Below, piece after piece: positions 35,860-47,936 of a stretch of 64,000 nt of DNA (position 1 is the stretch's first letter; each line of letters opens with the position of its first letter). A model generated the notes under the pieces. The model was not told the origin of the DNA, made no database searches, and worked only from the letters and a program-made list of their open reading frames with translations. The DNA is taken from positions 44,722,353 through 44,786,352 of the forward strand of contig CM060198.1 in the NCBI GenBank assembly GCA_030549335.1, in the 5' to 3' direction. Both the position numbers and the translations under genes were made by a program. The stretch is from Pontederia crassipes (taxonomy: Eukaryota > Streptophyta > Magnoliopsida > Commelinales > Pontederiaceae).

Positions 35860-37138
35860 TCTCTCCTACGGTTTTTTTTTCGTTCCATTATTTTTTTTTC
35901 TATTTATCTAAGCCAAAAATATTTTGCATAAAAATGGGAAATAAAAACAGAACTAATATGAACTTTGAAATCATTTATCGGCTGAGGTGAAAGATATAAA
36001 TATCACCTGCCGACGTTATACATAAAATGTTTAACAATTTTCTCTTCACACATCATATCATAGACTAGCAACCTAAAAAAAAAACCACCGGAATTTGGAA
36101 AAGAACATTAATGCTTGAATTTTCTTTCATAAGAAAGAAATCTTGCATAAAATTTTTGAGGAAAAGAAGTAATGGAGCAGGATTGAAACAAATATTCCTA
36201 TTTCTCAATTTTCTCCCGTTTTTTTTTTCATGTTGGCGAAGAAATACAAAGGCCGGAGCCTTGCAAAATGACAGCATAACCATAGACCAAATTTGCAACG
36301 CTTAAAAATACAAAACGTAGATTTTGATCGAAAAAGGAAAAAAAATGGTCGAATGACATTAAGCCCCAACGATCCAAAATTATCTTAAAATACAAGTTGG
36401 TCCTAGAACACATTTCTCAATTCCCGAGTCGCATTTTATCGCAATAGAAAGCCCCTCATCAACCCATCTTAACTTGAGCACTTCTTGATCATATGCAAAC
36501 TGTGATGCAAACATTATCGCCTTTTGCAGATAACGAGCATACCTTAAAATTTACATTGACGTAAACTCATAATCATATATTTAATATTACATGTTATGGA
36601 AGTATTGTGAAAAATATTTTTTTATATGTTAGGTAATGAATTACATAATAATTCTTAAAATATAAAAATTTGAGTAATTAAGGAGTCACACAAATCAAAA
36701 CATAAAATATTATTAGTTATTAAATTACGAAGATTCATGTTATTTTCGTTCCAATTCAACTTCAAATCTTGGCTAAATGCTTCAGCGGATGAAAACTTTT
36801 CGTCCCGACCTAATTTATCCGAGTTCATGATGAGGTCACTCGATTTGATGACTAAACTTGTGAACTAACGAGTTTCTTACCTTAATTTGAGACGACATGA
36901 TTAGTAAATCCGAGAACAGAATATCATGTTCTCGCCCTGCATCATTCGAAAGTGAAATCGATAATTGCAATGATATTATGCGCCAAAATATAATTAACAC
37001 TGAAACCACAGACCGAGAAGTAAGTGGGAAAAAAGTCTGCTACACGAACACGAACAAAGGGAGGGGAAAAGATGCAACATTTCGATTCATATCTTAATCG
37101 GGCCAAGTGGAGAAACAAAAATGCAAAATCAATCAAGT
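35860..37138. other. Intergenic DNA, 3' side of TIM23
   Basis: AT-rich with A/T homopolymers and no gene seen. The part next to 37,139 is the likely TIM23 3' UTR (minus strand). Confidence 0.5.
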
Positions 37139-37735
37139 TTAGATGGGCACGTATCGCTTGGCCACCTGCTTGCCGGCAATGGCAATCCCGGCCGCAAGGC
37201 CCCCGATCACCCCGCCGACTGCGGCCGACCTCGGCCCCGCAGCCGCCTTGTACACCGCACCCGTGCCGAGCCCCGCGGCCACGGTGCTCAGCCAGCCATC
37301 GTCGCCGGTGGCGCCGCCGATCCCGCTCTCGAGGCCCGCGAAGATCAAGCCCAGGACTCCTCCGGCGTTGCCAAGCCGCCGTCCGGCCTGCCCGGAGGCG
37401 TTGAGGACGCGGTTCGTCCGGATCTTCGCGGATTCACCCGGCTCCGCGGCCCGGAGGCCCGTGGCGGCGCCGCGAGCAGCGCCTAGAGTGGCGCCAGAGA
37501 GGTATCCGAGGCCGGCCCAGAAGCTGAGGTTATGGCCCCAGGATCGGCCCTGCGAGCCGGCCTCCTCGCTGAAGAGGAACTCCGGCGATGTCGGGAGGTC
37601 GTAGATGAGACGGTAGTTGGGGACGGCGCCGTAGGGACCGCTCACTGCCTCGTACGGATTGTAGAGGTGGTGGGTGCGTCGACTCTCGCCGGATTCACCG
37701 TGGTCGCGGTCGGAGGAGGAGTTGAAGTCCGGCAT
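37139..37735 (-). CDS. TIM23: Mitochondrial import inner membrane translocase TIM23
   Basis: Channel-forming subunit of the TIM17:23 presequence translocase in the mitochondrial inner membrane. One exon of 198 residues; the Arabidopsis TIM23 genes are also intronless and code for about 188 residues. The acidic, hydrophilic N-terminus (1-65, intermembrane space) holds LYNPYEAV and LPTSPEFLFSEEAG. The Tim17/22/23 domain follows with four glycine-rich helices at about 70-95, 121-144, 149-166 and 170-190. It includes the family stretch INRILN-like RTNRVLNASGQAGRRLGN and ends KQVAKRYVPI, the usual plant C-terminus. The coding region is much more GC-rich than its flanks. The frame is whole. The next gene upstream on this strand is far away, so it is monocistronic. 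Confidence 0.95.
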   Translation of the reverse strand: MPDFNSSSDRDHGESGESRRTHHLYNPYEAVSGPYGAVPNYRLIYDLPTSPEFLFSEEAGSQGRSWGHNLSFWAGLGYLSGATLGAARGAATGLRAAEPGESAKIRTNRVLNASGQAGRRLGNAGGVLGLIFAGLESGIGGATGDDGWLSTVAAGLGTGAVYKAAAGPRSAAVGGVIGGLAAGIAIAGKQVAKRYVPI

Positions 37736-37742
37736 TGCTGCT

Positions 37743-37790
37743 TAGGGTTTTGTTCTCTCGTGGCTGTCGGGTTTCGGCGAAGTAGGGTTT
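37743..37790 (-). promoter_or_regulatory. Two telo-box motifs in the TIM23 leader/promoter
   Basis: On the minus strand AAACCCTA occurs at 37,750-37,743 and 37,790-37,783, just before the start codon. Telo boxes are frequent in plant genes for translation and organelle biogenesis, bind TRB/Pur-alpha-type factors and link expression to dividing tissue. Motif presence is direct; function is inferred. Confidence 0.6.
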
Positions 37791-38468
37791 AAGAAGAGGT
37801 TTAAAAGGTGGGTTTGGAAATAAAACTGTTTGTTTACGTGGAACAGGGGGCGGCGGTATTTTTATGGGCTTTTTATATTCGATCTGCAATATATGAGAAT
37901 TTTTTATGAAAAAAAAACATCTAATAAATACTTATCACATATTTCATATTTATCGTGGCATATTCACGTTTTATTATGATACTGAGACACAAATAGTATC
38001 ATGTAGGTGTATATTATATACATTGAGACACAAATAATATCCTGAATATATTTATCGATGAGTTGATGTGAACTATTGTATTCTTAATTTTCAAGTTATT
38101 ATTATTGTTACGAAAATTAAAAAATGAGAAACGATGCGACTTTGGGCGCACATGGTCCAACTTGTCTTTTGGCCCGGTCAAATCTATCGAGTTTAAATTT
38201 GATTTAACTCAATCATGATCGGATTATCCTATCATTTTTTTCTCTTTTATTGAAATTTATTATGTTAATTATTAAAGAAAACAAGTATTCAATTTGAATC
38301 GATCTATTATTATTTCTTTAGAATTTTTAATTGCGTTTCTTTAACTTCATAAAATATTTGAAACATATATTCGATTATGTTATTATATTTTTTATCTAAA
38401 GTAAAATTGGCAGATGATCACACCCTCGTATATTTATGTTTACTTTCATATATAATAATATTGATTTT
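37791..38468. other. Intergenic DNA upstream of TIM23
   Basis: The first 100 bases are the probable TIM23 core promoter. The rest is AT-rich without recognisable features. Confidence 0.4.
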
Positions 38469-38697
<229 letters not shown>

Positions 38698-38739
38698 ACA
38701 ACGACGAGGAGGAATTCACAATGACAATGATAAGAATAC

Positions 38740-39909
38740 AAATATAGGAAGGTGTTCAAATTATTTAAGTTTACAAACTTGAAAATTCTACTCCTAATCA
38801 AATTTTTTATCTTTTAAAATTAATATTTTCCAATTTCATAAATGTTATTACCTAATTTAAAAACTTTATAATAAGATATTTTTATTTATTTAAATAAGTC
38901 CTAAAGTAATAATATAATTAGATTTACTCATACTAAAAGTCCATTCACAAATCCAGAAACCATACTCCTAATGAAATTAGATTTATCTTCAGAATCGTTA
39001 TTAGATAATTTAACGAACTTTATTATAAGATATTTTTAGTGTCTGTAAATAAATTTGAAAACAATAATATGATTATTTTAATCATACCAAAAACCAGCTC
39101 ATAATCAAATTAGATTTAGCTTTTAGATTTAATTTTTTTCTATTCGAAAATAATAATATTTTGTCTTTAGATTTAATCCAATACTGATATTTTATTACCT
39201 AACTCTAAAAATAATAAAAAAAATAGCGTTTCAAATAGCGTTCAACAGCCCAAACGTTAATTCTTTTATTTGGTAAATTACAAAAATAAGTAGTGTATAA
39301 TGTTTCATATAAAAATATTGAAAAGCTATTTCTACTAGTGTTTAGCATTAGCGTTTTATAATTTTTTTCTAATTTTACACTTATTCAAATACATTATTTC
39401 TTTCTAACTTATCTTATTATTTTCTCGTTTTTATTTTATAATCATTTAACTATATTTATTTTTATATTTATGCTTAATTAATTACAAATTATTTATATGT
39501 TAACAATGAATAAAAAATAATATCACAATTAATATTTTTATATCATGGGTGCACTATATAAAAATTATTGTCAATATAAATTTCAAATATATTTTAACAA
39601 AAAATTAGTTATGAAATTTTTTATTTAATTAATATATAAATCTTTAATTTATTTGTATTATAGTATAATTTGTATAGTGCTTAAATGAAATAATTTGTCA
39701 TATGTCTAATTATATTATTTTATATTAATCAGCTAATTCTGCCACTAAGTTTATCAAATACTTATTTGTTATAACCTCTAATCGCTAATAATCATTCGCT
39801 ACCCGTTATCCGCTAGTTAATTCATTATTTGCTAATTAAATCATATTCGCTCATCAAACCGCTAATAATGTCAAACAGAGCCTAAGATTTTAGATTTATT
39901 TATTTTTGG
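38740..39909. other. AT-rich repeat DNA, family shared with 14.6-15.2 kb
   Basis: CTACTCCTAATCAAATT at about 38,790, ACTCCTAATGAAATTAGATT at 38,966 and CATAATCAAATTAGATTTAG at 39,101 match the core phrase of the 14.6-kb tandem repeat. From about 39,770 the text GTTATCCGCTAG through CAAACCGCTAATAATGTCAA and CAGAGCC looks like the end of a hAT-type MITE; its partner end was not found. Confidence 0.45.
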
Positions 39910-40397
39910 GTTATTTCCTTTAATACTCTCTCAACTATAACCTTTTTTCACATCTACCCCTAAACTATCAACTTACAAATTTTAGTCCATAAACTTACCT
40001 AAATTTGACACTTAAGTCCTATTAAATTTTAACTAAATTTTGTTAAATTTAATTGTGCAATGTCCTTTTTACTCCTTCATTCATATTACAATAAAAATAT
40101 TTTAAAAATAAAAAAAATCAATACAAGTAAAAATACTATTTGATAATAATATTCTTTATATAATATTATGTTTTTGTCGATATTTTTATTTCTTAAATAT
40201 TTTTCATGTTAAAAATAAGGGGTAAAAATGACATTTCACAATTATTAGAAAAAGAAACTTAACAAATATTAAATTTAATCGAAGGACTTAAGTGTCAAAT
40301 TTAAATGAGTTCAGTTCGGAGATTAAATTTTATAAATTTATAATTTAGAGTTATATGCGAAAAAAGTTATAGTTCAAAGGTGTTCAAGGAAATAACT
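39910..40397. mobile_element. Long-inverted-repeat MITE, second copy type
   Basis: The left arm from 39,910 (GTTATTTCCTTTAA) and the inverted right arm ending at 40,397 (AGTTATTTCCTTGAA) align over about 200 bases. Shared blocks include AACTATAAC, TTTTTTC, AAATTTGACACTTAAGTCC and TTTTTAC(T/C)CCTT. Its outer ends resemble those of the element at 13.0 kb. It stops 33 bases short of the chromovirus LTR. Confidence 0.65.
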
Positions 40398-40429
40398 CTT
40401 CATTTTTTTGTCAACAGATAAACTAAAAA

Positions 40430-42760
40430 TGTAATGCCCCCAAAATCCGTCCTCCCGTCACGTTGGCGGTCAGACTGACTAAGGAAGCGCTACCACTGCT
40501 TATGACTACTTGACTTTGACTGGTCAACAAATGACCCGCGTGGCAACAGAAATGAGAGAGAAATAATAATGACATAAAAATGTGGAAGAGATATCATTGT
40601 GAATCAACAGATGTCACATGACATGAGATAATTCAAAAGAAATAAAGAAACAATGATACTTCAAATAGTTCTGAGAATATCAACGAAAGCAAGGCTAAAA
40701 GGGAAATTCAAGTGTTTCATATATACAACATCAGATAATTCAAATGCAGAATATAAATGACGAAAAGCTGTGGTTATATTGCAAGTCATGTGCCGCCATC
40801 CTGGAGCTCTGTATTATCCACTTCCTCCCTAAGTAGGGTTCTCACCTGTAAAATTCCAAAACAGGGACATGGAATGCCCGTGAGCTAACGCCCAGCACAC
40901 ATAAAGTCATAGACGATGAAATGATAATCAATTATCAGTTACTTTATTCTTTACTTTAACAATACTTTATATAATGCAATACTCTGTGATCCATTACCAT
41001 ACAATGTTATCCATTATCATGCTCTGTTATCCATTACCATATTATGTTATCCATTGTCATGTTCAATTATCCATTACCATATTCTGTTATGCTCTGTGTG
41101 GGACTACGTCTTTTACGTTACTATGAGATCCTTGATGTTCGTTATCCTATATGAGCTCGACTTTTAATTAGTTGGGAAGCTAGAGGTGTATCTGCACTGA
41201 ATATTGCCATGGTGCCCATAAAAGGGAAGGTGTATGCTCAGGCGCAACCTTTTCGAAATACAGGTGGGAGAGGACCTGCATCCCAAGAACAGTGGTCGTT
41301 ACGGACCTGTAGGTTCATTATCTCCTCAGCTAAGCTACATGTCCCTCTGACATAACAATGTAATTCATATGTAGCCCTGTGGGGGAAGAGTGTGTTCACT
41401 GCGTCACTCTTATTCGGAGCACAGGTGGGAGAGGACCTGTGATCTAGGAGCAGTGGTAGTTAAACCAGTAGGTACACTATATCCTTATATCCTCAGTGCA
41501 GCTACCTATCCCTCCATTGTATAATACACTGACCTTTACCATGAATAACACATAGCTATCTCATTCATTTCTCTTTACATTGCTTATCTTCTTTACAAGT
41601 GTGGGGTTCACAATCATGATTCAAAGAAGGGGGTAAGGTTTGGTCCCCTTTCTGCGGACGAAGGGTCTGTTACTTATTTCACAAGATTGGAACTGGTCTA
41701 CGAAGGTTTATGATTCATTACAGTTGCTCTGGCCCCTCAAGGACATTTTGGTCATTTCACAAGTGTTCTAGCCCCTCAAGGGCATTTTGGTCATTTCAGT
41801 TTGAAGTTCGTAATTTTCTCTCTCGGGACCGATCGATCGTCCTGATGGACCAGTCGATCGATATCGCCGAGTCGGTCGACCGATACTACTCTCGACCGAA
41901 TGATTTCTCTTGAGGAACCAGTCGACCATTCGACGTGAATTGGTCGGCCAGTCATTATTGTAGGATCGGTCGACCAATTCAAGAATTGGTCAACCGATCG
42001 TATACAATCGGGCTCGGCGGCTTCCGTCGGATCGGTCGACTGATTAATGGAGATCGGTCAACTGGCTCTGAGTCATGACCTCGGACGTCAAAGATCGGTC
42101 GACCGATATGGGGAAATCGATCGACGATTCTATGCACAAACAGAGCCGCCGGTCGGATTTTCCATTTTCGGCCGGCCTCTATTCGTTCGATCGCAATGCA
42201 CTGAATACGAAAAACATTCCTACATATCTCTAGATCATAATGGAATTGAAATCCATGACATGTGATCTACATTTCTTCGTCTAGGGGATTTTACGTCTAC
42301 AGTACCTTTTTCGTTCGTCAGGTCGCCGACGTCACTGTCGTCGTTTGATCGATCGTCGAACATTCTCGGCCAGTGAGGAGCGTCCGCCTAGCTCTCGCGA
42401 AGGTGTCGAGGGCGGCTGAATTGTCTGGGTCATCTTGTTCGTGTGGTTCGCCGGGTCGTCCGTTGGTTTGCCAATCGCTCATCTACTCGTCGAGGTTCGC
42501 CGAAAACGAAGCAAGAGGGAGAAAGAGAATTCGTGGCGGCAGAGTGGGGAGTCCAAAGGGGCTCACTGACCTCCATCCTCCCCCTTATAATCTCTGCTGC
42601 CACTATTCTTGAGTGAGAGTCGTGGGGGGAGGAAGTGGGGGTTTAGGAGGGTGCGGGCGAAAGAATCGGGCGGGAGGGCCGACCGATTCTTTCGTTCCAT
42701 TTTTTTAATTCGGATTTTGCATTTTGAATTTTAAATATAGGGAGAAATGGCCGGGTTACA
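40430..42760 (-). repeat. LTR, downstream copy of the chromovirus
   Basis: About 2.3 kb, TG...CA. Contents include five 20-bp units at 40,991-41,090, a cluster of GGTCGACC-type palindromes at 41,820-42,130, and a purine-rich stretch near 42,600-42,670. Confidence 0.85.
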
Positions 42761-42789
42761 TTACTACCCCCTTAAAAAGAAATTCGTCC

Positions 42790-45700
42790 TCGAATTTAGA
42801 TGAAAATCAAGGCTTACCGAATACTCTAAAAAATTTCTCTCGCATTTCTGACTCTAATTCTCACGTGACCTCTTTGCCTTAATGGTGCTTCCATACCACC
42901 TTGACCAATGTCACTGTCTTCTTTTCTTTTTAGACCTCTTGACGCTCCAATATCTCTGTGGGCTGCTCCTCGTACGTTAAGTCCTCCTTGAGGTTCAGCT
43001 CCTCAATTTGGATGACGTTGGCGTAGTCGTGTTTGTATTTCCGGAGCAAGGAGACGTGGAAGACGTTGTGCACTCTGGCGTATGCACTCTAGCGTATGTC
43101 AGGGGCAATGCCAACCTGCATGCGGAATCACCAACCATATCTAAAATTTCGAAGGGGCCCAATACCTTGGGCTCAATTTTTCTTTCTTGCTAAATCTCAT
43201 TACGCCCTTGGTTGGTGAAACTTTGAGCAAGACTTGTTCACCGGCCTTGAACGTGTGCTCTTGTCTTTTCTTGTCGGCGTAGGCTTTCTATCGGTCTTGA
43301 GCAGACTTCATTCTTTTCTTTATCAGTTCAATCCGGTTCGTGTATTCCTATTTCTACTTGCAGAGCTCAGTGCTTAATAGCTTTCTTTGTCGACTTCTCC
43401 CTAGCATGTCGGGGAATGACATGGTCTGTCGTACAGAGCTTCAAACAGGGACATCTCTATGCTTGCATGGTAATTGTTATTGTATGCGAATTCGATAAGA
43501 GGTAGATAGTTGTCCCAATTACCATGCCAGTCCAAGGTACATGCTCGAAGCATGTCTTCCACTGTTTGGATAGTCCGTTTTGATTGTCCGTCAGTTTGTG
43601 GATAGAATGCAGTACTATAACGCAGTCTTGTGCCGAAAGTATTCTGTAAGCTTTTCTAAAACCTGGCGGTGAACTTTGGATCTCTATTGGACACGATAAC
43701 TGAGGGAATTCCATGGAGCCTAACGATCTTCTGTACATACAGGTCCATTAAGCTATCCAACGATTGTTTCACCTTGATGGGTAGGAAGTGGATCGATTTG
43801 GTGAGTCGATCCACTACCACCCAAATAGCATTGTGTCTCTTCTGAGTTCGAGGGAGGCCTGTGATGAAGTGATTTTCTCCCACTTTCACTGTGGTATCTC
43901 GAGACTCTTTAACGTATCTTGAGGCTTTTGGTGTTCTATGTTTACTTGTTGGCATGCTATACATCTATACACATATTCTGCTATTTCTTTCTTCATATCT
44001 GGCCACCAAAAGCTTCTCTACACATTCTTGTACATCTTCGTACTCCCAGGATGGATCGCGAATTCGAACTTATGGCATTCATTCAAAACTTCCCGTCGCG
44101 GATCTGAGTTGTTGGGTACCCATAACCGATCTCGGTACCGAATGCCATCATCTGATGAGACCTTGAAGTCGTTTCCTTCCAGACTTGTCTTGATCATCAT
44201 GATCTGGTAGTCCGAGTCTTCAAGTTGCTCCGCGGTGATCCGTCCAATAACATCTGGCTCGATCCGCTGCATCATCATGAGCGAGCCATTAGATGTTACC
44301 TGCAGAGTCCACTTGAAGAGTTCTTCCATCATCTCATATTGTCGGAGCCGCATGAAGGCCACTGAGCCTTTTCACTTTCGACTGAGGGCATCCGCTACTG
44401 AGTTCGCCTTCCCTGGATGATAATTGATGGCGAACTCGTAGTCCTTCAATAATTCCATCCATCGTCTCTGACGGATGTTCAGATCTCTTTGAGTGAACAC
44501 ATATTTCAAACTCTTGTGATCTGTGTACATTATGAACTGTTCCCCATACAAATAGCGTCGCGAAAGCTTGAGAGCAAAAACTACAGCTGCTAGCTCGAGG
44601 TCATGAGTAGAGTAGTTGACCTTATGTTTTTTCAGCTGTCTTGACGCATAAGCTACCACATTTCCATGTTGCATCAAGACACATCCCAGTCCTGTGCCGC
44701 TAGCGTCACTGTAGATTACATACCCACCACTACCAGATGGTAATGTAAGTGTGGGTGCGGACGTCAATCGCCTCTTCAGCTCCTGAAAGCTTTCCTCGCA
44801 CTTTGTGGACTAAATAAACTTTTCGCCCTTCCTGGTGAGCTTGGTCAATTGTAGTGCCAGTCTGGAGAAATCTTTAATGAATCTTCTATAATAACCTGCC
44901 AGACCGAGGAAACTTTTGATCTCTGAAACGTTCTTCGGTTGAGTCCAATTTGACACTGCTTTGACCTTAGCCAGGTCCATTGATATCCCATCCTTAGAAA
45001 TGATATGCTCAAGGAACATCATTTGGTCCATCCAAAATTCGCATTTGGAGAACTTCGCATACAATTTCTTCGCTCGCAATATTTTCAAAATGATCCTCAG
45101 ATGTTCCTTGTGTTGCTCCACACTGGGTGAATAGATGAGAATATCATCCACAAAAGACGATCACGAACTTGTCGAGATGTTCGTTGAACGTCCGGTTCAT
45201 CAGGTCCATAAATGATGTAGGAGCATTAGTTAATCCAAACGGCATGACAAGGAATTCGTAGTGTCCATACCGTGACCTGAAAGTCATTTTCGGAATATCT
45301 TTCTCTGCTATCCTGAGGTGAAGGTAGCCGCTCCGCAGATCAATTTTGGAGAACACTTTGGCATTGGCGAGTTGATCGAACAAGTCGTCAATGCGAGGAA
45401 GGGAGTACTTGTTCTTTACCATGACATTGTTGAGCATCAGATAATTTATGCACAGCCTCATTGATCCGTCTTTCTTCTTGTCGAAAAGGACCGGAGCACC
45501 CCATGGTGAGACACTGGGCTTGATGAAGCCCTTATCCAATAGCTCTTGAATATGAGTCTTCAGCTCTTTCGTCTATGCAGGGGCGATGCGGTATGGAGTC
45601 TTAGAGATTGGAGTTGTTCTTGGTACGAGTTCGATATGGAAGTCAATGTCTCTCTTCGGCGGTAGACCGCTGACATCCTCAGAGAACACGTTCGGAAATT

Positions 45701-47930
45701 CCTTCACGATGTCTATGTCTTGTGGGGTTTTGGTAGGAGCTTCCACCTTTGTCACGCTTGCCAGAAATCCTCTGCAACCTTGCTTAAGCAATTTCTGAGC
45801 CTTCATTGCTGACACTATGACCTTGGGTTCTTTCCGCTGTATACTTCTAACTGTGACTTTCTCTTTAACATTTGTTCCTATCACTACTTTCTTTTGCTTG
45901 CACATAATGGTAGCATCGTGTTGAGCTAGTCAGTCCATGCCCAGTATGACATCATAATCCCTCGTGGGTATTATGATCAGGTTAGCAGGAAAGTTCTTTT
46001 TATCAATTTCTACTAATACCTCAGCTAAGTATTTAGTAGTCTGTAGTGTTCATTGTGGGGTAAGAATGCTAGGTTCTAGATTCATAACAGGTATCCCTAA
46101 TGTGATAGCACACTCTTCAGATATGAAAGAATGAGTGGCTTCAGAATCAAATAAAATGATAGTAGGTAGCTTGGAAATACAAAGCGTACCTCGAATGACG
46201 TCAGCGTCATTCTGGTGCGCATCCTCTTCCAGGTTGAAGAGTCTTCCTTGCACCAAAGGCTTGCGCTGTGGACAGTCTCGAGAAAAGTGGCCCATCACGC
46301 CACAATAATAGCATGTGCCGATGTTCATGCGGCATGCTCCAGCATGAGTCCTGTCACAAGTGTTACACAAGACCTTCTCACCTTGCACTGGTTGTGCCTG
46401 AGGAGTCCTGGGTTGTTGGGGCCTCTATTGTGTTGGTCGCCTTGTCGGCTGTTGGGGTTGTCTCTGCTGGGGTTGTTGTTATGCTAGTGCTTGTTGAGGC
46501 TGACGAGGTGGTGGTAGAGGTGGTCGGGGCTGTTGCTCATGACGGGGCCGCTTGGTTTGTTGTGGGACGGTCGGGGACGGTTATCCCGTCGTTGGTCTCG
46601 CCGTTGGTGGTAATTGTTCCTCTTGAACTGCTAGGGTTGGGACTCCTGTCCCACTTCTTGTTGCCCTCTTCTGACCTGTTGTAGCGCTTGCTGGTCTTTT
46701 TCCATCAAAGTGGTCAGCTAGACCGCATCCGCAAAAGTTTTACAATTGTCGGGTCGAGTTTGAGCTCTCATACCCGGACTCAATCCTTCGATGAAAGTAT
46801 TGGCTTTCTCCAGCTCATCCATGGGCAGCTTAGTGTATTTCTGGAGACAGACAAACTTGGCTTGGTACTAGGCCACCATCATTATCCCTTGGGTCAAGTT
46901 GAGAAACTCCTGCTGTTTCATCCTCTTCTGGAAGGCAGGGAAGAAACAGACTTCAATTAACCGTCCGAAGTCAGCCCATGGCACCACCTTGACACCCGCG
47001 AATTCGATCGCCTTGGTCACCTTCCACCAATCTTTTGGTCAGCTTCCACCAATCTTTAATTCGCGTATTTGGTGAGGGTGTCAGCGGCGAATATCAGTTG
47101 TTTGTGGTCCGGGCATTCCAAAAGTTCGAATTTATCTTCCATGGTATCAATCCACTGCTCGGCCACATCTATGTCTCCTTCGCCGCTATAGGTAGGCGGC
47201 TTCAACCTCCAGAACTCTTATATGGTGCACGAGGGAGGCGGTGGTCTTTCCTGACGTTCTGGCTGAGGTGGAGGATTCTGGACCCCTTCTTCGTTACAGC
47301 CCTCGACCTCGTCACTTGGTCGTTGCATCTTGCTTGGAGGGAGGATCTCTGAGGTTCAAAACGATTGATGATAAGTTATAATGAAAATTGTTCTTTAAAT
47401 CCAAATAACTTTCATTTCTTTATTGCCCTTGATAAACAATTGAACAAATATGCTTCACACGATGACAAATCCATCATAGTGAAATCTTATTTCAAAGAAA
47501 GGAAAACAAACTAAGCATCTAAAGTGCCATTGATCCCATGCTACTCATCGTGTCGGGAAGTCTCCCCGAGTTTATCCTTGGAGCTCCTTTTATATTCAGC
47601 CCACTCCGGGCAATCTTTGATGTAGTGTCCAAATTGCACGCAGACGACGCAATAGGGTGGACTTGGAGGGCTGCTCGGGCTTGTTACTGCATTATTTTAT
47701 TTCAGACGTTGCATTTTATTGCTGGGTTCAATCCCTTCGGGTGCTTCAGATGATGTGGGCGACATTACCGAGTAGTTGCTGCCCACGCTTTTCAAATCGG
47801 ATTCTTCTCGGATCTCTTGAGCTAGTGGTGGTGGGGTCGAGATGTCACGGTCATGTTTGCGGCCCTGTGCTCGTGCTCGCATCTGCTCCGGAGTCACTGG
47901 AGTCAGAGGGTGCATTGTGGCTTCAGCTCT
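42790..47930 (-). pseudogene. gag-pol region of the chromovirus fossil
   Basis: Parts in order on the minus strand: gag from about 47,920, with a CCHC zinc knuckle CYYCGVMGHFSRDCP near 46,300; protease near 46,150; reverse transcriptase 45,540-44,830 with [12 protein letters not shown] and DDILIYS; RNase H 44,767-44,400 with [16 protein letters not shown]; integrase zinc-binding region near 44,100 and core 43,960-43,460 with VVDRLTKSIHFLPIK; and the region where a chromodomain is expected, 43,200-42,790. Order and motifs fit a Tekay-type chromovirus. It is broken in many places. Confidence 0.85.
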
Positions 47931-47936
47931 ATATTG

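Noticed and set aside
37143-37604. 153-codon plus-strand frame opposite TIM23
   Set aside because: Proline/alanine-rich shadow of the GC-rich TIM23 exon.
46268-46684. 138-codon plus-strand frame, valine- and leucine-rich
   Set aside because: It lies antisense to the gag region of the chromovirus, whose motifs read on the minus strand.
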